From Leptospira hartskeerlii (GTDB taxonomy: Bacteria > Spirochaetota > Leptospiria > Leptospirales > Leptospiraceae): 64,000 nucleotides of DNA. This document shows positions 12,947 to 21,050 of this stretch, piece by piece. Within the stretch, counting starts at the first letter, position 1. Each line of letters opens with the position of its first letter. The stretch lies in contig NZ_NPDL01000004.1 in NCBI RefSeq assembly GCF_002811475.1, positions 248,001 to 312,000 on the forward strand. The letters are read 5' to 3'. The translations under genes and the position numbers were made by a program. Below the pieces are notes generated by a model. The model saw nothing but the letters and a program-made list of their open reading frames with translations, did not search any database and was not told the DNA's origin.

Positions 12947-13246
12947 TTAAGAAACTCTCCGGTCAGCATCTTTCAATTCTGAAGAAGCAAATTCTCTCGG
13001 AAGTTCTCGATTCGCTTTATCTAATATCGGAGAATGTAATCTTTTAGAAGCATATTCCAAACAAGCTTCGATATCCAAAACCTTAATGTTCGGATATTCG
13101 TTCAAGATTTCACGGTATCCGAATCCTAAAAAAATCATATCTAATATTTCTAAAACTCGGATCGAGGTTCCCCGGATGACTGGCTTACCTCCGCAGATGG
13201 AAGGATGAGAGATAATACGGTCTAGTTTTTTTGTATCGGTTTCCAT
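12947..13246 (-). CDS. DUF433 family protein (antitoxin-like)
   Basis: A 99-residue protein from an ATG at 13246 (METDTKKLDRI). It shows the DUF433 pattern: RIISHPSICGGKPVIRGTSIRV followed by a short winged helix (LEILDMIFLGFGYREILNEYPN). DUF433 proteins are often antitoxins next to a PIN-like DUF5615 toxin, but no such neighbour is present within the window: nuoI lies downstream and an XRE gene upstream on the other strand. An orphan regulator or a remnant is therefore possible. The frame opens eight residues earlier at 13270, but the ATG fits the family start better. Confidence 0.8.
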   Translation of the reverse strand: METDTKKLDRIISHPSICGGKPVIRGTSIRVLEILDMIFLGFGYREILNEYPNIKVLDIEACLEYASKRLHSPILDKANRELPREFASSELKDADRRVS

Positions 13247-13534
13247 TCTAATTATACAACAAAGCCCCAAACCAAATTTTGAATCTTAAATTCTACTGTC
13301 TGAAATTTTTCCTTGGAAAGAAATAATCCCTAAGATTTAGGGAATGGGCAATATTCAAAAAAATTCCTAAAGTAACATAGGGAATAATAAATATATAAAA
13401 GTAACTAAAATACTCTTAGAATAGAAAATTCACCGTAAATCGCACTAAGTCAATCCACAGAAAAAGAATTCGATTCAAAGTAGAGCCGCGTCACAGATCA
13501 TATTCTATTCTTAACACTTTTTAGTGTTCAAAAT
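13247..13534. promoter_or_regulatory. Divergent intergenic region with dyad elements
   Basis: About 288 AT-rich bases between the DUF433 and XRE genes. TCCCTAAGATTTAGGGA at 13327-13343 is a perfect dyad with seven-base arms. A second related pair, TTCCTA ... TAGGGAA, lies at about 13374-13393. They may be binding sites for the adjacent XRE regulator; this is inference from position and symmetry. Confidence 0.45.
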
Positions 13535-13999
13535 ATGGAAAACGGCTCCATCGAATCAATTTATGCTAAAATAGGCGACGTCTTCCGATATTGCCGGATG
13601 GAGAAAGGTCTCTCTTTAAAGGAACTTGCCGACTCTCTTAAAAAAGAATATGGAGTTCCATTCAATCCTAACCTTTTAGGAAAAATAGAAAGGGGAGAAT
13701 CAAGGCTACTCACCCATGATTTTATCAATCTGTGTATATTCTTTCGTTTGGAGCTAAAAGCATTTCTAGACAAAGATAAGAAGAATGTTCACGAAACCGC
13801 TTTAGGTGATCTTACGGAAGATCCTGCAATTCGCAGGATTTTGATCTTCATAAGCGAGAACAGAGGTTCTAAAGGATTTGTTACTTTCTTAGAAGAATTC
13901 CTAAAATTTATGGGGCCTCAATTGATCAGAATGAGCAAAGATACGGATCCTAAAAATCTTAAAGCTGCTTCTCCAAAGAAGAAGGGCCGTAAGCCTTAA
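13535..13999 (+). CDS. XRE-family helix-turn-helix regulator
   Basis: A 154-residue protein with a Cro/C1-type helix-turn-helix at about residues 10-75 (IGDVFRYCRMEKGLSLKELADSLKKE through NLLGKIERGESR), then an acidic middle and a basic tail ending KKKGRKP. It should bind DNA as a dimer. Two dyad sequences upstream are candidate autoregulatory sites. No phage or toxin genes adjoin, apart from the divergent DUF433 gene, with which it might form a loose regulatory pair. Confidence 0.82.
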   Translation: MENGSIESIYAKIGDVFRYCRMEKGLSLKELADSLKKEYGVPFNPNLLGKIERGESRLLTHDFINLCIFFRLELKAFLDKDKKNVHETALGDLTEDPAIRRILIFISENRGSKGFVTFLEEFLKFMGPQLIRMSKDTDPKNLKAASPKKKGRKP

Positions 14000-14209
14000 T
14001 GCTATCCCTTTAGTGATTTGGCACTTCTTCTTTATAAAATATAGAACGAACTTTACTTATTAAAATCGAACGAGCCTTCGAAATAGAAATTTTATTTATT
14101 TCAAAAAATATATTATCTCGTTTCGAAAGTAAGTGAGAATTAAGAAGCTTTTATAACCCTATCGTTTAAATACTTAAAACCTCCACATTAAAACTAAAGA
14201 GGGATCATA

Positions 14210-16012
14210 ATGAAGAGAATCATCATCCGGAGTGTATATACTCTGGTTATCATAGGACTTCTCGGTGGGTCATTCGTGGCTTGTAGCGATAAGTCTTCGT
14301 CGAACGGAGCGGAGTTAGGAGTGCTTTCCAGCCTTCTTCCTTCTAAAAGCGGAAATGGATCTAAGTTATTTAGCACAGCCAGCACTTATTTTCATAACGA
14401 GATTTTTCCTCCACATTGGTTGAATTGGACCACTGATGGTGCGAACCCAATTGAGACCGGACCTACTTTCTTAACTCGCGGTTTGAAATGTAGCGGTCGT
14501 TATTGCGATGATGTAAATCTTCTCGCAAGCGAATCCGGATACACACATACCAATAGTTGGTGGACAGATTGGTTTTCCGAAGAAGGAACCAACTATCGTG
14601 TTTGCGATAATAATGCATTCGTGACCGGTATTAAATGTTCAGGAAGTTATTGTGATAACGTTTCCTTAAAATGTTCTCAATTAAACAATAATGGGGTTAG
14701 AACAGGATGTTATTGGACTTCAGGTATTTCTGAAGAAGATGGCGGAAAATTCGTAGCGCCTGAATCTATGTACATCGCTGGTGCAAGCTGTAATGGTCGC
14801 TATTGCGATAGTATGAGTCTATATCTTTGCCAAGCCGATAACGGTGGACCAAATGTTGACCAGGACGCATTGGCACAACAATTTGCACCTCGTTTGAGAT
14901 TTGATCAAGAGACTACCACAGGTTCCGGAGATTCTGGAAAATGTTTTACGAGTGATCCTCAGACTTATTACACTCAAAGAGCCGCAGGAGTTTCTGCTCA
15001 AGACCTTTGTAATAAAGATTATTCTACAATTTCGAATAACCAAGTTCCTATATTCTACGACACTTCTCTGGTTGGAACGAATGCAGTTCTTATTAGATAT
15101 TGGTTCTTCTATGCTTGGCAAAGTACTTGTTTCCTAAGTTTCGGAAGTCACGCGGCAGACTGGGAAGGAATGAGTGTCCTAGTAGTGAACGGACAAATGA
15201 AACGAGTTGCTTGGTCTCAACACTCCGGATGGTATTCCAAAGAGATCGGTAACTTCGAAGTAGCAGATGGAACTCACCCTGTTGCTTACGTCGGTAAAAA
15301 CGCTCATGGGTCATTCCATGATGACGGTGGATCCGGCGGATGTTTGTATTTCGAAGATTTCAGAAATCCAGGCGGCAACGATTATCACCAAGACACTTGG
15401 AACAACCTAGTTCGATTGAGAAGGGGTAGTGATGCTCCTAGTTGGATGAATTGCCAAGGAAGTGGATGTTTCGACGGAATTGGTCACCCAATGGAAAGAG
15501 GAGACTGGCGTTCCAACGCAGGTTGCGGATCTGACGGTTGTGGTAAATCTTCCGTTGGAGGAAGCATTCCTTTTGTGAATGATCCGACAGGTTCGGATTA
15601 TTCCGGCATCATGGCAAAACATAGCGGAAAGGTAATGGATGTTTCCGGTCAAAGCACTAATGACAGCGTTAATATCTGGCAGTGGACAAATCTAAACCAA
15701 GATAACCAAAGATGGTTACTTGAATCTACAGGTGATGGATATTTTAGATTTATCGCAAAACATAGCGGCAAATGTATGAATGTGAAGGGTGGATCCACTG
15801 CGGCAGGAATGAATGTAATTCAATATTCTTGCGGTGGGGGAAACAATGAAAGATTCCAATTACTTTCTTACGGAGATGGATTCTTTGCTCTTCAAGCAAA
15901 ACATAGCAGCCAGTGTTTAGATATCGCGGGTGGTGCGACTGGAGACGGCGGTCTCTTGGTCCAATGGCCTTGCGCTTGGACTGATAACGAAAAGTTCCAA
16001 TTCTTGCGCTAA
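14210..16012 (+). CDS. Lipoprotein with cysteine repeats, Vps62-like domain and ricin-type lectin domain
   Basis: A 600-residue exported lipoprotein. The signal peptide ends in a relaxed lipobox (GGSFVAC, Cys25). Residues about 80-215 hold three degenerate repeats marked by CSGRYCDDVNL, CSGSYCDNVSL and CNGRYCDSMSL. The middle (about 220-430) has ALAQQFAPRLRFDQ, YWFFYAWQ and HAADWEGMSVLV, resembling the Vps62-like domain of fungal and bacterial proteins. Residues about 460-600 form a ricin-type beta-trefoil with three QxW-like repeats (QWTNLNQDNQRW, NNERFQLL, QWPCAWTDNEKFQ). Carbohydrate binding at the surface is likely from family knowledge; enzymatic or toxic activity is not shown. The ATG follows AGAGGG. 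A terminator follows the gene. Confidence 0.8.
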   Translation: MKRIIIRSVYTLVIIGLLGGSFVACSDKSSSNGAELGVLSSLLPSKSGNGSKLFSTASTYFHNEIFPPHWLNWTTDGANPIETGPTFLTRGLKCSGRYCDDVNLLASESGYTHTNSWWTDWFSEEGTNYRVCDNNAFVTGIKCSGSYCDNVSLKCSQLNNNGVRTGCYWTSGISEEDGGKFVAPESMYIAGASCNGRYCDSMSLYLCQADNGGPNVDQDALAQQFAPRLRFDQETTTGSGDSGKCFTSDPQTYYTQRAAGVSAQDLCNKDYSTISNNQVPIFYDTSLVGTNAVLIRYWFFYAWQSTCFLSFGSHAADWEGMSVLVVNGQMKRVAWSQHSGWYSKEIGNFEVADGTHPVAYVGKNAHGSFHDDGGSGGCLYFEDFRNPGGNDYHQDTWNNLVRLRRGSDAPSWMNCQGSGCFDGIGHPMERGDWRSNAGCGSDGCGKSSVGGSIPFVNDPTGSDYSGIMAKHSGKVMDVSGQSTNDSVNIWQWTNLNQDNQRWLLESTGDGYFRFIAKHSGKCMNVKGGSTAAGMNVIQYSCGGGNNERFQLLSYGDGFFALQAKHSSQCLDIAGGATGDGGLLVQWPCAWTDNEKFQFLR

Positions 16013-16050
16013 AATTACGGGGCTGGTAAGTCGCCACGTTTTCTGAAAAG

Positions 16051-16083
16051 ATAAGGCTCTCGATTTTCGGGGGCCTTATTTTT
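16051..16083 (+). terminator. Rho-independent terminator after lectin lipoprotein
   Basis: ATAAGGC and GCCTTAT pair across a partly paired loop and are followed by a run of T (TTATTTTTT), 39 bases after the stop at 16012. Confidence 0.75.
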
Positions 16084-16153
16084 TCTGCTTCCGCAGAATC
16101 GGAATATCCCAAAAATTAGCAGAAATCCTTTTTCCGGCCGTACTGAACTAAAA

Positions 16154-16684
16154 ATGCAAGGTCTTTCCCAACAGGAATTCATCACTCTTTACGAGTCCTG
16201 CAAGAATACAGTGTACCATTTCCTGCTCAAACTCTCAGGAAATCCCGAAATTGCCGAAGATTTGACCCAAGAGACATTTTTAAAGGCCTTTGAGGTCATG
16301 GATCGTTTCGATTCCGAAAGGGGAAGCTTCTCCTCTTGGTCTTGTACAATCGCTAAAAACCTTTATTTTAAACATTTCAATCGTACAAAGAAAGAGACCG
16401 GGAACGTCTCAATAAATGTAGAGAACTTTCCGGAGCTTTCAGGCGGGAACCATGAGGATCCTCTGGAATTGGAGAAAAATTCTCTCAATTTGGCTTTAAA
16501 AGATGGGGTTTCCCGTCTTCCCGAGCCTGAAAAGAGTATAATACTACTGAAGGAAATCCAAAAGAAAACTCTCAAGGAGACTGCGGATGCTCTTGGTATA
16601 TCCGAGAGGACCGTTAGTCGTCGTTTGCTTAGTGCGTTCAGATTATTAAGAACTCATCTTGAAGCGGAAGGGATCGGACTATAA
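16154..16684 (+). CDS. ECF sigma factor (sigma-70 family)
   Basis: A 176-residue extracytoplasmic-function sigma factor. Region 2 is at about 10-80, with AEDLTQETFLKAFEVMDRFD and the WSCTIAKNLYFKHFNR -10 recognition helix. Region 4 is at about 118-170, with LPEPEKSIILLKE and the helix-turn-helix TLKETADALGISERTVSRRL. One base separates its stop from the FecR-like gene, so the pair is almost certainly a sigma/anti-sigma operon. The promoter of this operon would be the place to look for the sigma factor's own recognition sequence. Confidence 0.93.
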   Translation: MQGLSQQEFITLYESCKNTVYHFLLKLSGNPEIAEDLTQETFLKAFEVMDRFDSERGSFSSWSCTIAKNLYFKHFNRTKKETGNVSINVENFPELSGGNHEDPLELEKNSLNLALKDGVSRLPEPEKSIILLKEIQKKTLKETADALGISERTVSRRLLSAFRLLRTHLEAEGIGL

Positions 16685-16685
16685 G

Positions 16686-18044
16686 ATGGCATTAAATATC
16701 CAACAGTCGAATAGTTTCGAAGACCTATTAGAGTCATATATTTCCGGTCAGCTTGATGCTGCCGGGAAAAAACAACTTTTGGAGATCGTATTAAAGGACC
16801 CAGAAAGAGCAGCCGAGTACCGAAAAATTGTCCAAATCCAGTCCCAACTTAGAACTTCCGGCGCATCGCAGGAGTTGAAAAATTTATCTCCTCAGACTTC
16901 TTCCAAACAAATCCTACCTTTTCCTAAACCTATAATATATCTCGCAACCGCGGCTTTAGTATTTGCGTCTTTTGGAATATACTTCTATCAAAATTCTTCC
17001 ATTAAAAAGGGAGAAGCCACTTTAGATAAGTTTACTTATTCTTATGGTGATTGTTCTATCGAAGGTAAAACTTCGCAAGCGGGAGAAGATGTTTCCGGCA
17101 AAAGGATCGTATCCGGAAAATCTTCCGTATGCGATGTTCAGTTAGAAGGAGAAAAGAGCGTAGCTGTCAGAGCTTTGCCGGATACTGATTTTACTGCAGA
17201 ACGTAAAGAAAATGCAATCCATGTGTCTCTTGGATACGGAACAATTCTTCTAGATAGCCAAGGTCCTAAAGATTCAGAAAATATCTCTATCGGCTCTAAC
17301 GATTTCCGACTGATCTTGGAAGGGACTAAGCTCTCGGTTAACAAAGGACGTACCGATTCTTCCCTTTCCGTAAAAGTAATAGAAGGAAAAGTCAGATTGG
17401 AATCTGGCGACGCTATCTTCTTGGAATCGGTCTCAAGTTGGTTAACCAAGGAAGAAGTTGCACTACTCGCAAAAGAATATCCGATCTTATTCGATAAACA
17501 ACAACTAACGATAGAATCAGGGCAACAACTTGCATGGAAAGGATTGTCTCCCGCAAGAATGAAAGGTCTTAAAAAGATCGAAGATTCTATCAAGGCGAGT
17601 AAAAAATCTCAGCCTGGCGCTCAACTGGATGAGACCTTAATCAAGAGCCTAAAACCTCATGTAGATTCTCTTCCTAAAGATCCATTCTTGATCTCCCCTA
17701 AAGAGCTTAAGAACTCTCTCAAAAAAATACTTCCGGATGAAAAAGCGGATCTGGAAAGAAAGTTTGCGAGTATGGTTCGTTTTCCTCCAAAAGACCTGAA
17801 AGAAAGAGAACAACTGATGGAGTTGGTCAAGAAGGTGGACAAGGCATCCATTACGGATATCTTAAATAGTAAAGGCCCAGGAGCTCCTCACGCAATCTCT
17901 CAAGAAGTTCGTATTCTTCACTTGAAAGATGGATCGATGGAAAGAGGAATTATCTACCAACAAGATAGTTTCTACGTCGTATTAAGACCTGACGGAAACT
18001 TGATCATTCCTATCGACGCTGTAGATAGAATAGAATCCGAGTAA
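16686..18044 (+). CDS. FecR-like transmembrane anti-sigma factor
   Basis: About 452 residues from an ATG at 16686. The cytoplasmic N-terminus (1-75) resembles zinc-free anti-sigma domains (FEDLLESYISGQLDAAGKKQLLEIV). One membrane helix lies at about 85-105 (IYLATAALVFASFGIYFY). A periplasmic FecR-type domain (about 125-260) includes RIVSGKSSVCDVQLEG and VIEGKVRLESGD. A long charged region follows, and the C-terminus ends in an SH3/Lsm-like strand set (HLKDGSMERGIIYQQDSFYVV). It should hold the adjacent ECF sigma factor at the membrane until a periplasmic signal is sensed. No TonB receptor adjoins, so the classical ferric citrate type of signalling is not indicated. Confidence 0.85.
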   Translation: MALNIQQSNSFEDLLESYISGQLDAAGKKQLLEIVLKDPERAAEYRKIVQIQSQLRTSGASQELKNLSPQTSSKQILPFPKPIIYLATAALVFASFGIYFYQNSSIKKGEATLDKFTYSYGDCSIEGKTSQAGEDVSGKRIVSGKSSVCDVQLEGEKSVAVRALPDTDFTAERKENAIHVSLGYGTILLDSQGPKDSENISIGSNDFRLILEGTKLSVNKGRTDSSLSVKVIEGKVRLESGDAIFLESVSSWLTKEEVALLAKEYPILFDKQQLTIESGQQLAWKGLSPARMKGLKKIEDSIKASKKSQPGAQLDETLIKSLKPHVDSLPKDPFLISPKELKNSLKKILPDEKADLERKFASMVRFPPKDLKEREQLMELVKKVDKASITDILNSKGPGAPHAISQEVRILHLKDGSMERGIIYQQDSFYVVLRPDGNLIIPIDAVDRIESE

Positions 18045-18047
18045 TCT

Positions 18048-18068
18048 GTGCCTGCTCGAGACAGGCAC
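18048..18068 (+). terminator. Hairpin after the sigma/anti-sigma operon
   Basis: GTGCCTG and CAGGCAC form a perfect seven-base stem around a seven-base loop, four bases after the stop. The following sequence TTACTTT is only a weak T tail. Confidence 0.6.
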
Positions 18069-18103
18069 TTACTTTAGTGTGGATTCACTACATTCTCCTT
18101 TAA

Positions 18104-18790
18104 TTATTCTGCTCTGGCGTTTTTCTTCCAAAAAGGAAGATATAGTATCGTAAATAGGATCATTCCAAGTAATTGCATCCAAAGAATATAAATGGGCCAG
18201 GGACCTAAATAATCCATCAGAGAACCTGCTGCGGATTTTTCTCTCATATATCCGTAATTTGCATCTAAGGCAAAATCTATAATTAAAGCGGCGATCAGGT
18301 AAATCTGGCTGTAAAGAACGGTTCGGAGTACAGCTCCTTTTCTAGGAGTTAGTTCCAAGCCGAAAACAACATAAAGAGCAGATATTACGAGACCGGAATG
18401 AGCGATGAAAAATATAAAAAAATAAATATGAGGAAATGTGACCGAAAGATCAGGAGTGATCACTCCTTGCATGGAACCTGCAATCACCCAAAAATAAGAA
18501 AGTTCGGCAAGAGTTCGATTCCGAGTAAATAATGCCAGGGAAGTTACGATCGCAGACCAATTACAAAACTCCATAGGCAGGTCATAACGAGCCTGCCAAT
18601 AGCCTGAATCGATCCTATATATTACATAAACTAAATAGTTTAAAAGAAGAATAGTGCCGAGCGTATATCCAATCGCATTTTTGATTTTTGGAGAAGCGAA
18701 CTTTCTAGCGAAATAAGGCAGACCGAAACCGAAGAATGCAGTAAGGGCAATAATAACAAAATGGAGAGGGTCCCAATGTTCGAATCTCAT
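18104..18790 (-). CDS. TIGR02206/YwaF-like integral membrane protein
   Basis: A 228-residue protein with about seven hydrophobic helices. The FEHWDPLHFVI start, the DLPMEFCNWSAI segment and VITPDLSVTFPHIYFFIFFIAH match the YwaF/TIGR02206 family of unknown function. The conserved loop residues (His near the N-terminus, P-E-C-N in helix three, FPH in helix five) are visible. It shares the short gap to the sigma/anti-sigma operon tail to tail. No function is established for the family. Confidence 0.8.
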   Translation of the reverse strand: MRFEHWDPLHFVIIALTAFFGFGLPYFARKFASPKIKNAIGYTLGTILLLNYLVYVIYRIDSGYWQARYDLPMEFCNWSAIVTSLALFTRNRTLAELSYFWVIAGSMQGVITPDLSVTFPHIYFFIFFIAHSGLVISALYVVFGLELTPRKGAVLRTVLYSQIYLIAALIIDFALDANYGYMREKSAAGSLMDYLGPWPIYILWMQLLGMILFTILYLPFWKKNARAE

Positions 18791-18835
18791 TGAAGATACC
18801 CTCTCCTCACGTTAGTGAAATTTCAAATCATAAAT

Positions 18836-19660
18836 TCAATCAAAGAGCGGCTTATTTTTCACGCTAAAGATCATTTTCATTTCTTCTTCCGTAAATTGAT
18901 GAGGTCTTTTTCTTTTTAGATCCATAAAGAGCCCATGTACAAAAGAAGTAAGGATCAATTTTTTAGTCTTCTTAGAGAATACATCATGACGAAAAGCTAA
19001 TCTATTCTTCTCAGCTTTTTGATAAACGGTTACGATCACAAAATCATCTGGAAAACCAAGTGAATCGAAATAATTCAATTCCGCTTTGTAAACTACAGGG
19101 CCGATCCCTTTCGCCTGCAATGAATGTAGATCCAACCCGCATTGATAAGAAGAACGGATTCTTGCATCATCTAAATAATATTGTATCGTTTCTAAATTTA
19201 CCTTACCTTCCGGATCCATCTCTGCCCAACCTACGCTGATCGGATGGTAGAATGCGTAAGGATAGTCTTCCTCAGAATAAAGGACTTCTTCTGAATCATC
19301 AAAAAGGCTCAATACGAATCTTGCCTTACACACTAATGCGGAATCTGAGCCACGGAAAATTTCCTGCATGATCTCTGTGGATTCAGGATTGGAGTGAAGA
19401 ATGTCAGTAGTAACTACGGCATCTTCCGGATATTTTAACTCTGCCTTGTATTCGATCTCGCATTGGCGGACTATTAGGCGGTCTGAACTTAGGATTGTTT
19501 CCCCTTCTTCCTTTAAAAGTTGGAAGGTTTTGATCCTTGCTTCTTCAAAATAACTTTGATAGGTTCCGTTGTTTACATGTCCGTTTACATCTATATCGGA
19601 TTTGCGGACTGGAACGATGAAGGATGTAATGATCTTATCCGATTTTTCCATGAGTCTCAT
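18836..19660 (-). CDS. Double hot-dog acyl-CoA thioesterase-like protein
   Basis: A 274-residue protein with two 4-hydroxybenzoyl-CoA-thioesterase type hot-dog domains. The first (about 8-125) has the signature DIDVNGHVNNGTYQSYFEEARI; the second (about 140-270) has VGWAEMDPEGKVNLETIQYYLDDARI. The active-site Asp/Asn-containing DxNGHVNN motif is kept only in the first half. It probably hydrolyses acyl-CoA or acyl-ACP thioesters. GGAGG at 19667-19671, six bases before the ATG at 19660, fixes the start. The gene is divergent from a TetR regulator, and the two operators between them make it the likely target of that regulator. Confidence 0.82.
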   Translation of the reverse strand: MRLMEKSDKIITSFIVPVRKSDIDVNGHVNNGTYQSYFEEARIKTFQLLKEEGETILSSDRLIVRQCEIEYKAELKYPEDAVVTTDILHSNPESTEIMQEIFRGSDSALVCKARFVLSLFDDSEEVLYSEEDYPYAFYHPISVGWAEMDPEGKVNLETIQYYLDDARIRSSYQCGLDLHSLQAKGIGPVVYKAELNYFDSLGFPDDFVIVTVYQKAEKNRLAFRHDVFSKKTKKLILTSFVHGLFMDLKRKRPHQFTEEEMKMIFSVKNKPLFD

Positions 19661-19671
19661 AAAAAGCCTCC

Positions 19672-19691
19672 GGTAGACAAATTGGTCTACC
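19672..19691. promoter_or_regulatory. TetR operator 1
   Basis: GGTAGACAAATTGGTCTACC is a perfect dyad with seven-base arms and a six-base centre. It abuts the ribosome site of the thioesterase gene, so it covers the thioesterase leader. Its arms are identical to those of operator 2. Confidence 0.8.
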
Positions 19692-19711
19692 CAGTACTTC
19701 CAGAATAAATT

Positions 19712-19735
19712 ATGGTAGACAGATCAGTCTACCAT
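19712..19735. promoter_or_regulatory. TetR operator 2, overlapping the tetR promoter
   Basis: The core GGTAGACAGATCAGTCTACC (19714-19733) is a perfect-arm dyad, extended by AT on the left and AT on the right. It starts 42 bases, four helical turns, from operator 1. The -35 like TAGACA (19716-19721) is inside it, and a TATAAT -10 lies at 19739-19744 with a 17-base spacer, so a bound repressor would block tetR transcription. Confidence 0.82.
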
Positions 19736-19759
19736 AATTATAATCAGAATAGAAAAAAG

Positions 19760-20356
19760 ATGAGAATCCAAAAGGACTTAATCCGGTCAGAAGACCCTGC
19801 CAAGGAAAGGATCTTAAAGGCTGCTTTTAAATTATTTTATTCGAAGGGGTATCCCAATACAGGAATAAATGAAATTTTGGAAGAGGCGGGAGCTTTTAAG
19901 AAAAGCTTGTACATCCATTTTCCTTCTAAAAAGGATCTGGGTAAGGCATACCTTTTGGAGCAGGAAGAAGCTATATTAGGTTTTGTTAAAAGGATTGCGA
20001 AGAGAGAAAAAAATTATTCCGACTTTATTAAATCTTGGATGAAAATGTTGAGGAGAGGTTTGAAAAATACTTATATCTACGGGTGTCCTTATGCAAATTT
20101 ATCCAACCAAACACATGACGAGCCTGAAATTTCAAACTTTGTAAAGGTTGCATTGAATCGCTGGGTACAGGATTTCGAATTTTGTTTAAAAGAAATCACT
20201 TGGAGTTCTAAGAAGGCAAAGACCGAATCCGAGTTAAAGGAAATTTCGGAAAGTATTCTATTTTATTACCAAGGCGCATTACAGCTTTATGGGATGTCCG
20301 GCGACTCCAAACATATCCATCGATTGGAAAAAGCACTTTTATCATTGGATAAATAG
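19760..20356 (+). CDS. TetR-family transcriptional repressor
   Basis: A 198-residue protein from an ATG at 19760. The TetR DNA-binding domain is at about 14-65 (ERILKAAFKLFYSKGYPNTGINEILEEAGAFKKSLYIHFPSKKDL), followed by an all-helical ligand domain with LRRGLKNTYIYGCPYANL, like the TetR_C clade near AcrR/YcdC-type regulators. The frame extends up to an ATG at 19712, but that codon lies inside operator 2 and upstream of the TATAAT element at 19739, so it cannot be the start. It probably represses itself and the divergent thioesterase; the ligand may be an acyl-CoA or fatty acid, which is inference from the target. Confidence 0.9.
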   Translation: MRIQKDLIRSEDPAKERILKAAFKLFYSKGYPNTGINEILEEAGAFKKSLYIHFPSKKDLGKAYLLEQEEAILGFVKRIAKREKNYSDFIKSWMKMLRRGLKNTYIYGCPYANLSNQTHDEPEISNFVKVALNRWVQDFEFCLKEITWSSKKAKTESELKEISESILFYYQGALQLYGMSGDSKHIHRLEKALLSLDK

Positions 20357-20359
20357 CAT

Positions 20360-20376
20360 TATATTTTCAAAATATA
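20360..20376. terminator. AT-rich dyad between convergent genes
   Basis: TATATTTTCAAAATATA is a perfect eight-base-arm palindrome just after the tetR stop and just before the stop of the convergent hypothetical gene. It has no GC in the stem, so it would be at best a weak terminator. Confidence 0.3.
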
Positions 20377-20973
20377 CTAATCCCAGATAGAATTAGCACA
20401 TTCTACTAGATCGCCTGCAAAATAATGAGGAAAAGAATAAGCCAGTTTTCCTGTTATCGGGTTCAGATCTTTATAAGAAACGGAATCTATTCTTAAAGTG
20501 TCCGACTCGTCCCTGTAAATTTTGAATTTTAAGTGAAGTTTGAATTTGTCTTTTCCAAATTTGAAACTCGTATTGTCCCTACATGATTTGAAACAACTCT
20601 CAAATACTTCTTCGGTGTTTCGGTTAGTGCGAAGAGTAAGTGATTGTTCTTTACAATTGAAGGAACATTCGTCCGGATCGGCGGGTTCGTACGGAAATTC
20701 GATCAATACGTCTTTGTTGCCTTCGGTCTTATAAGAGCCATGTATGATAGGCACTAATTCTCCGGGTCTTCTGCTTCTCATAGTTGCGCCGAAAGGAGGA
20801 CTGAGGATCAGTTCTAAACCGCTGATTTCTAAATATAGTTTGGAGTCTATTTTGGGAAAATTTTTTTCCCAATTTAAACATACTGCCTTACTTTCCGACT
20901 GAGCTCCTAAGAAAAAAGGAAAACTAAGCGCGATACAAAATAGAATGGAGACTGAGAACAACTTAACTTTCAT
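20377..20973 (-). CDS. Exported hypothetical protein
   Basis: A 198-residue protein with a clear signal peptide (MKVKLFSVSILFCIALSFPFFLGAQ, cleavage near residue 24). The mature part is small, rich in charged strands, and has several Cys (CLNW, CSFNC, CFKSC) that could form disulfides in the periplasm. I do not recognise the family. It is convergent with tetR. Confidence 0.7.
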   Translation of the reverse strand: MKVKLFSVSILFCIALSFPFFLGAQSESKAVCLNWEKNFPKIDSKLYLEISGLELILSPPFGATMRSRRPGELVPIIHGSYKTEGNKDVLIEFPYEPADPDECSFNCKEQSLTLRTNRNTEEVFESCFKSCRDNTSFKFGKDKFKLHLKFKIYRDESDTLRIDSVSYKDLNPITGKLAYSFPHYFAGDLVECANSIWD

Positions 20974-21050
20974 TTGCTTTGAATAATATTTTATAATGAG
21001 TTAGGATAGTCTACCAGCAGAAAAAGCTGATTTTCGTTACAGATTTAGCG

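Noticed and set aside
15750..16112. Minus-strand frame of 120 residues over the end of the lectin lipoprotein gene
   Set aside because: It overlaps the ricin-type repeats and the terminator, and has no ribosome site.
19712..19759. Upstream in-frame ATG for the TetR gene
   Set aside because: It lies inside operator 2 and upstream of the TATAAT element at 19739, so it would not be transcribed.
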